Source: Pseudomarimonas salicorniae (GTDB taxonomy: Bacteria > Pseudomonadota > Gammaproteobacteria > Xanthomonadales > Xanthomonadaceae). Taken from it: 64,000 nucleotides of DNA. The position numbers and the translations under genes were made by a program. The notes beneath the pieces were generated by a model. The model did no database searches. It had not been told where the DNA came from and was given only the letters and a program-made list of their open reading frames with translations. The stretch lies in assembly GCF_023156535.1 (NCBI RefSeq), contig NZ_JALNMH010000002.1, positions 186,001-250,000 of the forward strand. The letters run 5' to 3'. Of this stretch, positions 8,113 through 17,057 are shown in pieces; position 1 is the stretch's first letter, and each line of letters begins with the position of its first letter.

Positions 8113-9443
8113 GCCGCCGTCCGCTCCGCAGACGCATCGCCCTCGGTCTGTTCCTCTACTCGCTGTGCCTGGGGGGCGCGGTGATGGGCCTTGGCTACCT
8201 GGTCAACGAACAGGTCGAACAGCTGGTATGGGAGTCCCTGCTGAACGAAGAGCTCGAGCACCTGCTTGACCGACCGCATCCGCGCGAGGCCGGCGTGCTG
8301 GTGGAGAGCGGAACGCTGTGGGCCTATCGGCAGGTCGACGGGCATCCTGCAATCGGCCTGCCCGCGCCGCTGCAGGCGCTGGGGCCGGGCCTGCACGACG
8401 AGATCCGCATCGCAGACCGGCAGTACGCAGTCCTCGTGCGCAGCTCACCGGGCGAGCGACTGGTGATGTCGATCGACATCACCGACCTCGAGGCCGCGGA
8501 GCTGTCACTCACCGGCGGCGTGCTGGCCGCGGCGGCCGCCATCGCCGCCGTTCTGGCGGTGCTGGCCTGGTGGCTGGCCGGCCGGCTGGCCGGCTCGATT
8601 ACCCGGCTGGCGGACCGGATCGATACGCTGCGCCCGGATCAGGACGGACACCGGGTCGAGCTCGAGGGGCCGCTGGACGATGAGACGGCGCGCATCGTCG
8701 GCGCGCTCAATGGCCTGCTGGCCCGCGTCGACGGCTATCTCGCCCGCGAGCGGATTTTCCTCAGTCTTGCCAGCCACGAGCTTCGAACGCCGGTCGCCGT
8801 GATTTCCGGTGCCACCTCGCTGGCGCTGCAGCAGGGCGGCCTGCCCGACGCGCAACGCAAGCTGATCCAGCGTGTCGCCCGCGCCTCGCGCGACATGGAG
8901 CAACTCATCCGCATGCTGCTGGTCCTGGCCAAGGCACCCGAGCGGGTGAAGGCCACGGGGTCGGAGCTCGATCTCGTGGCTCTGGTGCAGGACGTCATCG
9001 AGGACCACGGACATCTCACCGCCCAGAAGGCACTGCAGGTCGAAACCGCGGCGCTCCAGCCCTCCCAGCTGTTCGCGCCAGCCCAGCTGGTGCAGGTCGC
9101 CATCGCGAATCTCCTGCGCAACGCCATCGAACAGAGCGACGCCGGCACCGTGCGGGTGAGCATCGATCCGCCCGGCGTGGTGACGGTTGAAGACCCCGGC
9201 CACGGCCTCAGCCCGGAGGAGATCAGCCGGATCTATGCGAGCCGCGCCAGGGCGCCGGGCGAGCGCTATGCCCGCGGGATCGGTCTCGAGCTGATCCGCA
9301 GGATCTGCGAGCACCTGGGCTGGGCGCTGCACGTGCAGAGCACGGGCGGCCGGGGCACGACGATGGTCCTGGACCTGCGCTGCGCCCTGCTGGAGAAAGA
9401 CGGCGACAGGGAGCACGGCAATCAGGACCAGAGACCGGCTTGA
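8109..9443 (+). CDS. Sensor histidine kinase (partner of the 7408 regulator)
   Basis: 444 residues from a GTG at 8109 that overlaps the regulator stop. Two membrane helices (about 9-32 and 138-162) enclose a short periplasmic sensor of about 100 residues, as in PmrB/ColS/QseC-type kinases. A HAMP-like region follows. The H-box is FLSLASHELRTPVAV, the N-box NLLRNAIEQS and the G-boxes VEDPGHGLS and RGIGLELIRR. It should phosphorylate the adjacent regulator. I could not pick out an obvious ExxE metal-binding motif in the sensor, but its acidic stretch (LLNEELEHLLDRPHPRE) could bind cations. Confidence 0.88.
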   Translation: MSRRPLRRRIALGLFLYSLCLGGAVMGLGYLVNEQVEQLVWESLLNEELEHLLDRPHPREAGVLVESGTLWAYRQVDGHPAIGLPAPLQALGPGLHDEIRIADRQYAVLVRSSPGERLVMSIDITDLEAAELSLTGGVLAAAAAIAAVLAVLAWWLAGRLAGSITRLADRIDTLRPDQDGHRVELEGPLDDETARIVGALNGLLARVDGYLARERIFLSLASHELRTPVAVISGATSLALQQGGLPDAQRKLIQRVARASRDMEQLIRMLLVLAKAPERVKATGSELDLVALVQDVIEDHGHLTAQKALQVETAALQPSQLFAPAQLVQVAIANLLRNAIEQSDAGTVRVSIDPPGVVTVEDPGHGLSPEEISRIYASRARAPGERYARGIGLELIRRICEHLGWALHVQSTGGRGTTMVLDLRCALLEKDGDREHGNQDQRPA

Positions 9444-9776
9444 GGAGACTCTGAACAGGTCCAGCGCCCCGCGCCGGAGATTGTGCAGTCGGCCGGCAGG
9501 CCGCCCGTGGCTGGGTGTAGGGCGGCCATGTCATGCGGAATCCACCCTGGTGCGAACGCACGCCGTGGCAAGGCGTGGCACGGGACGTGTGCAGGGGCCG
9601 CTTAACGCCCCGGCTACCGCGCTCCGACCGCTTTACGACAAGGATGCAGCAAGACTGTGCACAGACTCCCGCGGAACACCCGCTCCCGGATCGGCGCCAG
9701 GCGACCATGCTGTCAGCCGCAAGACCGCATCCTCCCCAGCGCCCTCCGGCCCCTTTCCCACAGTCCGCGCACGCCA
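9444..9776. other. Intergenic stretch without a recognised gene
   Basis: 333 bases between the kinase stop and the ArnC-like gene. Short open frames cross it but have no recognisable protein features. No REP unit or clear terminator is seen. It presumably carries the promoter of the two glycan genes downstream; I could not identify convincing -35/-10 elements. Confidence 0.4.
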
Positions 9777-10529
9777 ATGACCATGCCCGCCTCGCCCTCC
9801 GCCACCGAATCGATCAGTGTCGTGATCCCCGTGCTCAACGAAGCCGGCAGCATCGGCAGCCTGCTCCGCGAGGTCTGCGAAGCGCTGCGCGGCAGCGCCC
9901 GGTTCGAGATCATCGTCGTCGACGACGGCTCGGACGACGGCAGCGCGACCATGGTCCAGGCGGCCATGACCCGGGCCCCGGAAGTGCGACTGCTCCGCCA
10001 CGAAAGACGCTGCGGACAGTCCGCGGCAATCCGCAGCGGTGTGGAGGCGGCGCGCAGCCCATGGGTCGCGACCCTCGACGGCGACGGCCAGAACGACCCG
10101 GCAGACATTCCCCGGCTGTTGGCGCGGCGCGCGCAGCTGCCTTCGACGGTCCGACTGCTGGCAGGTTGGCGGATCGAGCGGCGCGACACCTGGTCGAAAC
10201 GGTTCGCTTCGCTTCTGGCAAACCGCATCCGCGCCGGCCTGCTCCGCGACGAGACCCCGGACACCGGCTGCGGCATCAAGCTGTTCGACAGGGCCGTCTT
10301 CCTCGACCTGCCCTACTTCGACCATATGCACCGCTACCTGCCCGCGCTGTTCCGACGCGCCGGCTGGCGCTGCGAATCGATTCCGGTCAACCACCGCGAG
10401 CGGCGCCAGGGCACCTCGAAGTACGGCAACCTGCAGCGCGCCCTGGTCGGGCTGCGCGACCTGCTTGGAGTCGCCTGGCTCATCGCCCGGTCCCACCGGG
10501 CACCGGTGGTCGAGATCAGCCCGCCATGA
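9777..10529 (+). CDS. Family 2 glycosyltransferase (ArnC/dolichyl-phosphate mannosyltransferase-like)
   Basis: 250 residues from ATG 9777. The GT-A fold signature is clear: SVVIPVLNEAGSI at the start, IIVVDDGSDDGS, and LDGDGQNDPADI, the metal-binding acidic motif that follows the CGQSAAIRSGVE region. Enzymes of this type move a sugar from a nucleotide donor to a polyprenyl phosphate. That would supply a substrate for the ArnT-like enzyme at 5225-6988. Unlike ArnC there is no long pair of C-terminal helices. The membrane part may instead come from the next gene, which overlaps by four bases (ATGA). The sugar is unknown. Confidence 0.87.
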   Translation: MTMPASPSATESISVVIPVLNEAGSIGSLLREVCEALRGSARFEIIVVDDGSDDGSATMVQAAMTRAPEVRLLRHERRCGQSAAIRSGVEAARSPWVATLDGDGQNDPADIPRLLARRAQLPSTVRLLAGWRIERRDTWSKRFASLLANRIRAGLLRDETPDTGCGIKLFDRAVFLDLPYFDHMHRYLPALFRRAGWRCESIPVNHRERRQGTSKYGNLQRALVGLRDLLGVAWLIARSHRAPVVEISPP

Positions 10530-10861
10530 ACGACGAGCTTGTCTGGCTGGCCTGGACCGGCCTGCATGTCACGCCCTGGAAGCTGATCGGCTACTGCGGC
10601 GCGCTGATGTTCGGGGCTCGCTGGGCGGTCCAGGTGATCGCCACCCACCGGGCCGGTCGCCCGGTGATCCCCCGGCTGTTCTGGTACATGAGCCTCGCTG
10701 GCAGCTTCATGGCGATGTCCTACTTCCTGCTCTCATCCAAGCAGGACTCGGTTGGCGTCCTGCAGAACCTGTTCCCGCTTTTCACCGCGGGCTACAGCCT
10801 CTACCTGGACCTGCGTGGCCCCCAGCGCAGGATGATGCTGGAGCAGGGCACCGCCCGGTAG
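10526..10861 (+). CDS. LAB_N-domain small membrane protein (lipid A biosynthesis N-terminal domain)
   Basis: 111 residues with three hydrophobic segments (about 19-36, 54-71 and 77-97). The WKLIGYCGALMFGARWAVQ and PRLFWYMSLAGS motifs are typical of the LAB_N domain, first named from the N-terminus of some lipid-A-disaccharide synthases. Stand-alone versions often sit beside ArnC-like glycosyltransferases, as here. The start overlaps the upstream stop (ATGA), so the two are coupled. A role as membrane partner or lipid-linked sugar transporter is inference. Confidence 0.85.
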   Translation: MNDELVWLAWTGLHVTPWKLIGYCGALMFGARWAVQVIATHRAGRPVIPRLFWYMSLAGSFMAMSYFLLSSKQDSVGVLQNLFPLFTAGYSLYLDLRGPQRRMMLEQGTAR

Positions 10862-11083
10862 GCTGCGGAGGACGCGAGGACGTAGGCGCCCACCCCGGTC
10901 CGGGCTGCTCGGCCATTCCCGTCCGCACTGGCCCCCTTGATCCGCTTCCCGAGTTGCTTCGCTCAACGTCGGCGTTATGTCGGGCTGGAGGACGGCGGGG
11001 TCGGAATGGTCCGATTCCGGCCAGGCGAGCGCGTTCCCAGAGGCTAGATCTGGGCACAAAGAAGACCTTCCGCAAAACCCGGA
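10862..11083. other. Intergenic DNA, no gene recognised
   Basis: 222 bases between the LAB_N gene and the composite repeat. No convincing frame is seen. The last 30 bases (GAAGACCTTCCGCAAAACCC around 11061-11080) are shared with the left flank of the repeat at 23310, so they belong to the repeated unit. Confidence 0.4.
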
Positions 11084-11408
11084 TGTAGGAGCCAGCTTGC
11101 TGGCGATAGGCACCCCGGACGGGACGATCGCCAGCAAGCTGGCTCCTACACCCAACGGCGTTGCCAGGTCCGATTTGCGCCGCAAAGCAGGCCTTGCCGC
11201 AGTCAGATTGTGGGAGTGCCCTTGGGCGCGACCGCGGAGATCCGATCTGGCCGCGGTCTTCGGTGAATCCGTAGCGCTGCGGTCGCGCCCATGTGCGCTC
11301 CTACGGTCGGGCTTCGTTGGGCGTTGGCGAAGACGTATAGGGTGCGCCTTGGGGCGCACCGATGCGGGCGTTCGGACGCGACGCCCGGTGCGGCCAGCCG
11401 CACCCTAT
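11084..11408. repeat. Composite repeat copy 1: palindromes A, B and C in order
   Basis: Three different inverted repeats stand in a row. A is the REP TGTAGGAG...CTCCTACA, 11084-11150. B is GTGGGAGTGCCCTTGGGCGC... returning as GGTCGCGCCCATGTGCGCTC, 11210-11304 (95 bases). C is ATAGGGTGCG...CGCACCCTAT, 11337-11408. The linkers between them and the bases after C (GGATGTCCGCTTTGCGCC) also match the copy at 23310-23634. The whole 325-base block therefore behaves as one repeated unit. It lies between convergent genes (LAB_N and lacI-like). Confidence 0.9.
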
Positions 11409-11490
11409 GGATGTCCGCTTTGCGCCGCCCAAAGCCCACATCACCGCACGCACGTTCCGGATCGACTCCTGCCCGCCCCGCCTGGCTTGC

Positions 11491-12564
11491 TCAGGACGCG
11501 CGCCGGAGCTGCGCCATGCGTGTGGCGTCGGTGTCGCCGGGCTGGCCGCAGGAGCGGCGAACGATGACCCGGGCCGGCAGCATGGTGCTCTCGCTGGGCT
11601 CGCCGCGGATCAGCTGGAGCAGTCGCTGGACGAGCACCTCGCCGGCAGCACGGGTGTCCTGCTGCACCGTGGTCAGGGGCGGGCTGGCGAAGGCTGCGAC
11701 CGGGATGTCGTCGAAGCCAACCACGGCCACGTCCTCCGGCACCCGCAGGCCGGATTCCTCGAGGGCGCGCATGGCGCCGATCGCCAGCAGATCGGAGGCG
11801 GCGAAGACGGCATCGAACTTCTGGCCGCGCTCCTGCAGCATGCGCACCGCCGCGTGGCCGAGCTTCTCGCTGGAATCCATGGCCTCGACCTGCAGCGCCG
11901 GCACCACGGGCACGCCGGCAGCGCGCAGCGCCTCGCAGTGACCCCGGTAGCGGTCGAAGAACTCAGGGCAGTGCGGCGACGCGTCTCCGACGAAGGCGAT
12001 GCGCCGGCGCCCGAGCGAAAGAAGATGTTCAGTGACGGCGCGCCCTCCCTGGACATTGTCGCAGCCGACGGAGATGCCCGGCTGACCGGGCTCGACCGCC
12101 CCCCAGTAGACAAACTGGGTGCCCTGCTCGACCAGCTTCTCGAGCTTGTGGCGGGCCACCTCGAAATCGCCGTAGCCCAGCAGGATCAGGCCATCGGCCT
12201 TGTGGCTGTCCTGGAAGTCGGCATGCCAGTCGTCGGAGAGCTGCTGGAAGGAGATCAGCAGGTCGTAACCCTCCCGCGCACAGGCGCGGGTGATCGAGCC
12301 CAGCATGGAGAGGAAGAACGGATTGACCAAGGCCGCGTCCGAGGTCGCGTCCTCGAACAGCAGCAGCGCCAGGGTCACCGAGTGCTGGCGGCGCAGGTTG
12401 GAAGCGTTCTTGTCGACCTTGTAGTTGAGCTGCTTGGCGATCGCCTGAATGCGCTTGCGGGTCTCGGCGCTGACCAGCGGGCTGCCGCGCAGGGCGCGCG
12501 ACACGGTCGACTGCGAGACCCCGGCCTGGTAAGCGATGTCAAACGAGGTCGGCTTGCCTTTCAT
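11491..12564 (-). CDS. LacI/GalR-family transcriptional regulator
   Basis: 357 residues. The N-terminal helix-turn-helix and hinge (residues about 7-58, YQAGVSQSTVSRALRGSP) are followed by a periplasmic-binding-protein-like effector domain (about 62-335) with the usual GFDDIPVAAFASPPLTTV segment. Such proteins bind a palindromic operator as dimers and respond mostly to sugars or nucleosides. No sugar operon is next to it: upstream by 144 bases on the same strand is a hybrid kinase, and downstream is the composite repeat. Its target is therefore not evident from this window. Confidence 0.92.
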   Translation of the reverse strand: MKGKPTSFDIAYQAGVSQSTVSRALRGSPLVSAETRKRIQAIAKQLNYKVDKNASNLRRQHSVTLALLLFEDATSDAALVNPFFLSMLGSITRACAREGYDLLISFQQLSDDWHADFQDSHKADGLILLGYGDFEVARHKLEKLVEQGTQFVYWGAVEPGQPGISVGCDNVQGGRAVTEHLLSLGRRRIAFVGDASPHCPEFFDRYRGHCEALRAAGVPVVPALQVEAMDSSEKLGHAAVRMLQERGQKFDAVFAASDLLAIGAMRALEESGLRVPEDVAVVGFDDIPVAAFASPPLTTVQQDTRAAGEVLVQRLLQLIRGEPSESTMLPARVIVRRSCGQPGDTDATRMAQLRRAS

Positions 12565-12708
12565 CCTGGATCTTGGAGGGACGGTAGCCGCTGAGTTGTC
12601 GCACGATTGCGGGGCGTGGTCCAGTGCGAGGGCGTGAAAGCGCGATGTTGCGGCGCACCATCCGGGCGCAGGCCGCCTCCAGTCCGGGCAGGCCGGCGCG
12701 GCCGCCGC

Positions 12709-14931
12709 TCAGCCAGGGATCGGGCGCCCCTGCCCGCGATCACAGAGCCGTCGCAGGGTCTCCTCGATCTGCCCGGCTTCGGCCGGCTTGGTCAGGTGGG
12801 CGTCGAAGCCGGCGTCGCGCGAGCGCTGGCGGGCCTCTTCCTGGCCCCAGCCGGTTAGCGCGACCAGGCGCAGGTCATCGCCGCCGTCCATCGCCCGCAC
12901 CCGCCGGGCCACCTCGTAGCCGTCGCAACCGGGCATGCCCAGGTCGAGCAGGGCCACATCGAAGCGCTGTCCCGACAGCCGCGCGACGGCCGCCTCGCCA
13001 TCGTGCACCACCTCGACCTGATGCCCCTCCAGGCGAAGCAGCATGGCGAGGCTGGTGGCGGCATCCACGTTGTCGTCGGCGACCAGCAGCGAGAGGCCCG
13101 CCACGGCGCCTTCCCCGCCTGCAGCTGTCGGCTGCTCGGGCTCCGCGCAAGCGGCCGCCGTAATCGGCAGGCGAAGCGTGAACCGGCTGCCGTGGCCCCT
13201 GCCCTCGCTATGCGCGGTCAGACTGCCGCCGTGCATCTCGGCCAGATGGCGAGACAGCCAGAGTCCAATCCCGAGTCCGGACGAGACCTGCTCCCCACGC
13301 CCCTCGGCCTGGGCAAACATGCCGAAGATCGCTTCGATCTGTGTCGGATCGATACCGATCCCGGTGTCCTCCACCTCCAGGCGGGCCTCGTCGCCCTGAC
13401 GCGAGAGATCCACTTCGATGGAGCCCCCACGCTCGGTGAACTTGGCCGCGTTGCCGACCAGGTTGCTCAGGATCTGGGCCAGCCGGGTGGGGTCGCCCTC
13501 GACCGTGATCGCCTGCTCGTCGTACTGCCAGGCCAAGTGGATGCCGGCGCGCTCGATCGTCGGCTCGCAGGCCTCCAGGGCCGATCTGAAGACCTCCTGC
13601 AGGACGCAGGGTTCACGGCGCAGGACGATCTGCCCGTGGCTGATCCGTGACAGGTCGAGCAGATCGTCGACCAGACGGCTCATGTGCCGCGCCTGGCGCT
13701 CGATCATGCTGCGGGCGGCGAGCAGGCCGGGGTCGGACAGCGCATCGACCTGCATCGCCTGCGCCGCGTTGAGGATCGGCGCCAGCGGATTGCGCAGCTC
13801 GTGGGCCAGCGTGGCGAGGAACTCATCCTTGCGCCGCGCTTCCTCCTGCCGTTCGGCCTCGCGGCGGCGCCGCTCGGTGATGTCACGGGCAATCTTCGAG
13901 GCGCCGATCACCCGCCCCTGGGCATCGAACACCGGCGAGACAGTCAACGAAATCGGTACGAGGTGGCCGTCGCGACGCCGCCTTTCGGTTTCCATGCCGA
14001 TGACGTGCTCGCCGCGCGACAGGCGCGAGAGGATGTCCGCCTCCTCGTGCAGGCGCTCGTCGGGAATGATCCGGGTGATCGACTGCCCGACCATCTCTTC
14101 GGCGCTCCAGCCGAACAGCCGCTCGGCCCCGGCGTTCCACGACTGCACGATGCCCTGCAGCGACTTGGAGACGATCGCATCGCTGGTGGAGTCGACGATG
14201 GCGGCCAGGTGCGCGCGGGCGTGCTCGGTGCGCCGGCGCTCGGAGATGTCCTCGATGATGGCGAAGAATCCCTCCACGCGACCATCCACGTCATGCGGCG
14301 CATAGGTGATGGCCAGGTCGCGGGTGCCGCTGGAAAGCGGCAACTGGGCCTCATAACGCACCATTTCGCCGGCCAGGGCGCGCTGGATATGCGGCTCGAT
14401 CCGACGATAGGCCTCTTCACCGGCAAGCTCGCGCACGTGCCGGCCGGCGAGCGACTCCGGCGCGACTTCGAACCAGTCTCCGTAGGCGCGATTGTTGAAC
14501 TGATATCGATGCTCGCGATCGACATAGGCCACCAGCATCGGCAGCGCATCGATCATCTCCTGCAGCAGGCGCCGCTGGTCGGTGAGTTGGCCTGCGGCCT
14601 GCCGGGCTTCCCGACTGCGCCGCCGGGCCCGGCTGACCAGCCAGATGATCAGCCCGCAGGCCAGCAGGTAGGCCACCAGCGCTGCCAGCACGGCCACCGT
14701 GTTGCCGGGCGGCCAGAGCCAGAACGCGCAGGCACCGCCGAGCAGGGCGGTCAGCATGGCCGGGCGGGTGCCGGCAAACAGGGCCGACGCGGCCACCGCG
14801 GCGAACAGGGTGATGAAGGGCACCTGCCCGCCCACCCAGGGGTCGAGGGCCGCGCGCAGGGTGATGGCCGCGGCGGCGAAGCCGACGGCCATGGTCATCC
14901 TGGAGAGGGCGTTGTGGCCGATCGGGTCCAT
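12709..14931 (-). CDS. PAS hybrid sensor histidine kinase with C-terminal receiver
   Basis: 740 residues. Three to four N-terminal helices (about 14-100) resemble the DUF4118/KdpD-type membrane region. Two PAS domains follow (about 125-235 and 245-365, each closing with an ISERRR/ITERRR linker). Then come the H-box (FLATLAHELRNPLAPI), an ATPase domain with NLVGNAAKF and GLGIGLWLS, and a receiver domain (about 615-735) with the phospho-acceptor in LLDLGMPG and the lysine in HLTKP. It autophosphorylates and passes phosphate to its own receiver. No DNA-binding partner is adjacent, so the output is unknown. Confidence 0.9.
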   Translation of the reverse strand: MDPIGHNALSRMTMAVGFAAAAITLRAALDPWVGGQVPFITLFAAVAASALFAGTRPAMLTALLGGACAFWLWPPGNTVAVLAALVAYLLACGLIIWLVSRARRRSREARQAAGQLTDQRRLLQEMIDALPMLVAYVDREHRYQFNNRAYGDWFEVAPESLAGRHVRELAGEEAYRRIEPHIQRALAGEMVRYEAQLPLSSGTRDLAITYAPHDVDGRVEGFFAIIEDISERRRTEHARAHLAAIVDSTSDAIVSKSLQGIVQSWNAGAERLFGWSAEEMVGQSITRIIPDERLHEEADILSRLSRGEHVIGMETERRRRDGHLVPISLTVSPVFDAQGRVIGASKIARDITERRRREAERQEEARRKDEFLATLAHELRNPLAPILNAAQAMQVDALSDPGLLAARSMIERQARHMSRLVDDLLDLSRISHGQIVLRREPCVLQEVFRSALEACEPTIERAGIHLAWQYDEQAITVEGDPTRLAQILSNLVGNAAKFTERGGSIEVDLSRQGDEARLEVEDTGIGIDPTQIEAIFGMFAQAEGRGEQVSSGLGIGLWLSRHLAEMHGGSLTAHSEGRGHGSRFTLRLPITAAACAEPEQPTAAGGEGAVAGLSLLVADDNVDAATSLAMLLRLEGHQVEVVHDGEAAVARLSGQRFDVALLDLGMPGCDGYEVARRVRAMDGGDDLRLVALTGWGQEEARQRSRDAGFDAHLTKPAEAGQIEETLRRLCDRGQGRPIPG

Positions 14932-15026
14932 GCGTTGCGCCGCCGGGAGTCGCCGCGACTATAGGTGGGGGAATGGGCTGCAGCAACACGCCGGGAAGAC
15001 GAAGGATCGAAGGCCGTCCGGCGCGT

Positions 15027-16217
15027 TCAGCCAGCGCCCGCCGGGGGCGGCTCGGCGAGTTCGCCGAGCACACGACGCCTGGCCGTTTCCACCTGGCGCT
15101 GCTTGTAGGCGCCATGGCTCGCCGGACCGGCGCGAGTCGCCTCGTAGCTGGAGCGGTCGAGCAGCTGGATCTCGTAGTTGAAATAGAAGCTGGGGCCGGC
15201 GCGGCCTACTGATGCGGACGGCTGGGCCTCCATCCGCGCTGCGGGCTCCTCGCCATCCGGTGGCAGGTGGATCAGCTTGCGCACGGTGACCTGCAGGCTG
15301 CGGAAGCCAGCGCCGCTGTGCGGGTTGTGCGACCCGGGCGTGGCCGCCGCCAATGCGGCGTCCATCTCGCGCAGGGCCTCGCGCGGATAGCCCTCGGCCG
15401 CGGCGAGGCGGTCGCGCCAGACGGCGAACAGGTCGTGGGCCGCGTCCAGATCGATCAGCGTGTTGCGCACGCGATGGGACTCGATGTTGATCGCCGACAG
15501 CAGCTGGGCCCGCTGCAGCACGCGAAGCGCCAGCAGGCACTCGATCCGGGTGTCGAGGACCAGGCGCACGCCGAGATGGTCGTGGATGTCCTCGGCCACG
15601 TAAGCGGACTTCTGCAGCAGCTTCAGAAGGATGCTCTGGCGACCCTTGGCGCTCTTGCGGTCGACCGCCACCAGCGGCAGGACGATCTCGCCATCGCTCA
15701 GCACCTGGCCTTCGGCCGAGCGCAGGATGACGGTGTCGAGGGCGGCGAAGACCTGCCGCCGGATGGTCTCGAAGTGACGCAGCTTGAGGTTGCTGTCGAT
15801 GTAGAACAGCGCGTGCATCACCTTGAGCACCGCGCAGGACCAGTGCCGCCGCGTGCTGCGCGAGCGGGAGAAACGCGACGCATATACCAGCAGGTCCAGC
15901 ACATCGGCCGGCTCGCAGACCTCGGGGGGCATCTGCCGCCCCTCCTCATCGCTCAGCAGACACTCGCGCAGGAAGACCACGGCCTCGCGATGCACGCGGC
16001 GCATCCAGGCCGCATGCGCAGGGTTCTCCGGGTCAAGACCGTACTCGCGGGCGAAGCGCTGGGCGTCCTCGTGATGGCGCAGCGCCATGCCGCGCAGGTC
16101 GATCGCCGATTCGCCGCGCGCAATGGCCCGCAGGTACTGCCAGTTCAGCGTCAGCGGCGCCTCGCCAAGCGTGGGCGTGGGGGCCGCGGGCAGGCGCGGC
16201 TCAACGTCGCCTGACAT
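15027..16217 (-). CDS. Uncharacterised protein resembling the RelA/SpoT synthetase fold (TIGR04552-like)
   Basis: 396 residues from the ATG at 16217, preceded by GGAGG and overlapping the Rieske stop by 17 bases. The overall look is of the TIGR04552-type conserved hypotheticals. Several segments line up with (p)ppGpp synthetase motifs. GRQSILLKLLQK, then IHDHLGVRLVLD (Asp213), recalls the Y-D-L-I-A-x-R region. GFRSLQVTVRK (304-314) recalls G-Y-x-S-L-H. YEIQLLD (Glu349) and GPASHGAYK recall E-x-Q-I-R-T and A-A-H-W-x-Y-K. The acidic pair needed for catalysis seems kept, though no hydrolase, TGS or ACT domain is present. Whether it makes a nucleotide alarmone is inference. It is the last gene of the suf cluster. 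Confidence 0.6.
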   Translation of the reverse strand: MSGDVEPRLPAAPTPTLGEAPLTLNWQYLRAIARGESAIDLRGMALRHHEDAQRFAREYGLDPENPAHAAWMRRVHREAVVFLRECLLSDEEGRQMPPEVCEPADVLDLLVYASRFSRSRSTRRHWSCAVLKVMHALFYIDSNLKLRHFETIRRQVFAALDTVILRSAEGQVLSDGEIVLPLVAVDRKSAKGRQSILLKLLQKSAYVAEDIHDHLGVRLVLDTRIECLLALRVLQRAQLLSAINIESHRVRNTLIDLDAAHDLFAVWRDRLAAAEGYPREALREMDAALAAATPGSHNPHSGAGFRSLQVTVRKLIHLPPDGEEPAARMEAQPSASVGRAGPSFYFNYEIQLLDRSSYEATRAGPASHGAYKQRQVETARRRVLGELAEPPPAGAG

Positions 16218-16521
16218 GCACGCCTCCATCGGCGATGCGTGCCTCGAAATGCTCGACCGGTGTGTAGGCCGGTGCGCACAGGGCACGTCCGTCACGGACG
16301 TCGAACTTCGCACCGTGCAGGGCACATTCGATGCTGCCCTCATCAGGATCATAGAAGCCGGAAGACAGCTCGTAATCCTCGTGGCTGCACTGGTCGCGCA
16401 GCACGTGGATCTCCCCCTCGAGGTTGAACAGCACCAGCGGGACCTCGTCCATCCAGGCCGTATGCAACTCGCCGGGCAGGACCGCGGCGCTGTCGCAGAC
16501 CCTGACCCACTCGCCGCTCAC
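16201..16521 (-). CDS. Rieske [2Fe-2S] ferredoxin
   Basis: 106 residues, the length of a stand-alone Rieske-type ferredoxin. The two cluster-binding motifs are C45-S-H47 and C66-A-L-H69, with FDVRDGRALCAPAYTPVEHF following as usual for this family. There is no signal peptide, so it acts in the cytoplasm as an electron carrier. It overlaps the GNAT gene by four bases. Placement downstream of sufS suggests a redox partner or client of Fe-S assembly. Annotation pipelines often call such proteins non-heme iron oxygenase ferredoxin subunits, but no oxygenase gene is nearby. Confidence 0.92.
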   Translation of the reverse strand: MSGEWVRVCDSAAVLPGELHTAWMDEVPLVLFNLEGEIHVLRDQCSHEDYELSSGFYDPDEGSIECALHGAKFDVRDGRALCAPAYTPVEHFEARIADGGVHVRRR

Positions 16522-17057
16522 AGCGCCTTCTCCAGCACCTCGAAGCGCAGGTCGTCGCGGCGCGGCAGGCCAAAGCGCGGGTCGGTGGCGGGAAACGGCT
16601 TCTTGATTCCAGTGCGCCGATAGCCGCGCCGTTCATACCAGGCGATCAGTTCCTCGCGCAGATCGATCACGGTCATCCGCATCAGCGGCAGCTGCCAGTC
16701 CTCGCGGGCCACCCGCTCGGCCTCGGCCAGCACCCGGCGTCCCAGCCCTGCGTTCTGCAGGTCCGGGCGCACGGCGAACATGCCGAAGTAGCCGATCCCG
16801 CCTTCGTCGCAGACATGGGCGCAGGCCAGCATCTCACCATCGCGCTCGGCGATCAGGATGCGCGAGCGCGGCCGGCGGATGTCCGTTTCCAGCACCTCGG
16901 GCACGATGCGGTTGCCATCCAGGATATCGGCCTCGGTCGTCCAGCCCTGGCGACTGCTCTCGCCGCGGTAGGCGCTGGTGACCAGCGGGACCAGGGCCGG
17001 GATATCGGCCTCGGTGGCGGCGCGGAACACCAGTGCATCATCGGCCACCGCGCTCAC
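16518..17057 (-). CDS. GNAT-family N-acetyltransferase
   Basis: 179 residues from a GTG at 17057 that overlaps the previous stop (GTGA). A longer upstream frame exists but reads as junk. The acetyl-CoA fold is clear: FRAATEADIPALVPLV at the start, YFGMFAVRPDLQNAGLGRRV as the pyrophosphate-binding motif A, and ELIAWYERRGYRRTG as motif B. The substrate is unknown. The gene is coupled on both sides, to a small membrane protein upstream and the Rieske ferredoxin downstream. Confidence 0.9.
   Translation of the reverse strand: MSAVADDALVFRAATEADIPALVPLVTSAYRGESSRQGWTTEADILDGNRIVPEVLETDIRRPRSRILIAERDGEMLACAHVCDEGGIGYFGMFAVRPDLQNAGLGRRVLAEAERVAREDWQLPLMRMTVIDLREELIAWYERRGYRRTGIKKPFPATDPRFGLPRRDDLRFEVLEKAL

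Noticed and set aside
9481-9780. A 99-codon frame before the ArnC-like gene
   Set aside because: No protein features, Arg/Pro/Ala-rich composition and no ribosome binding site; treated as intergenic.
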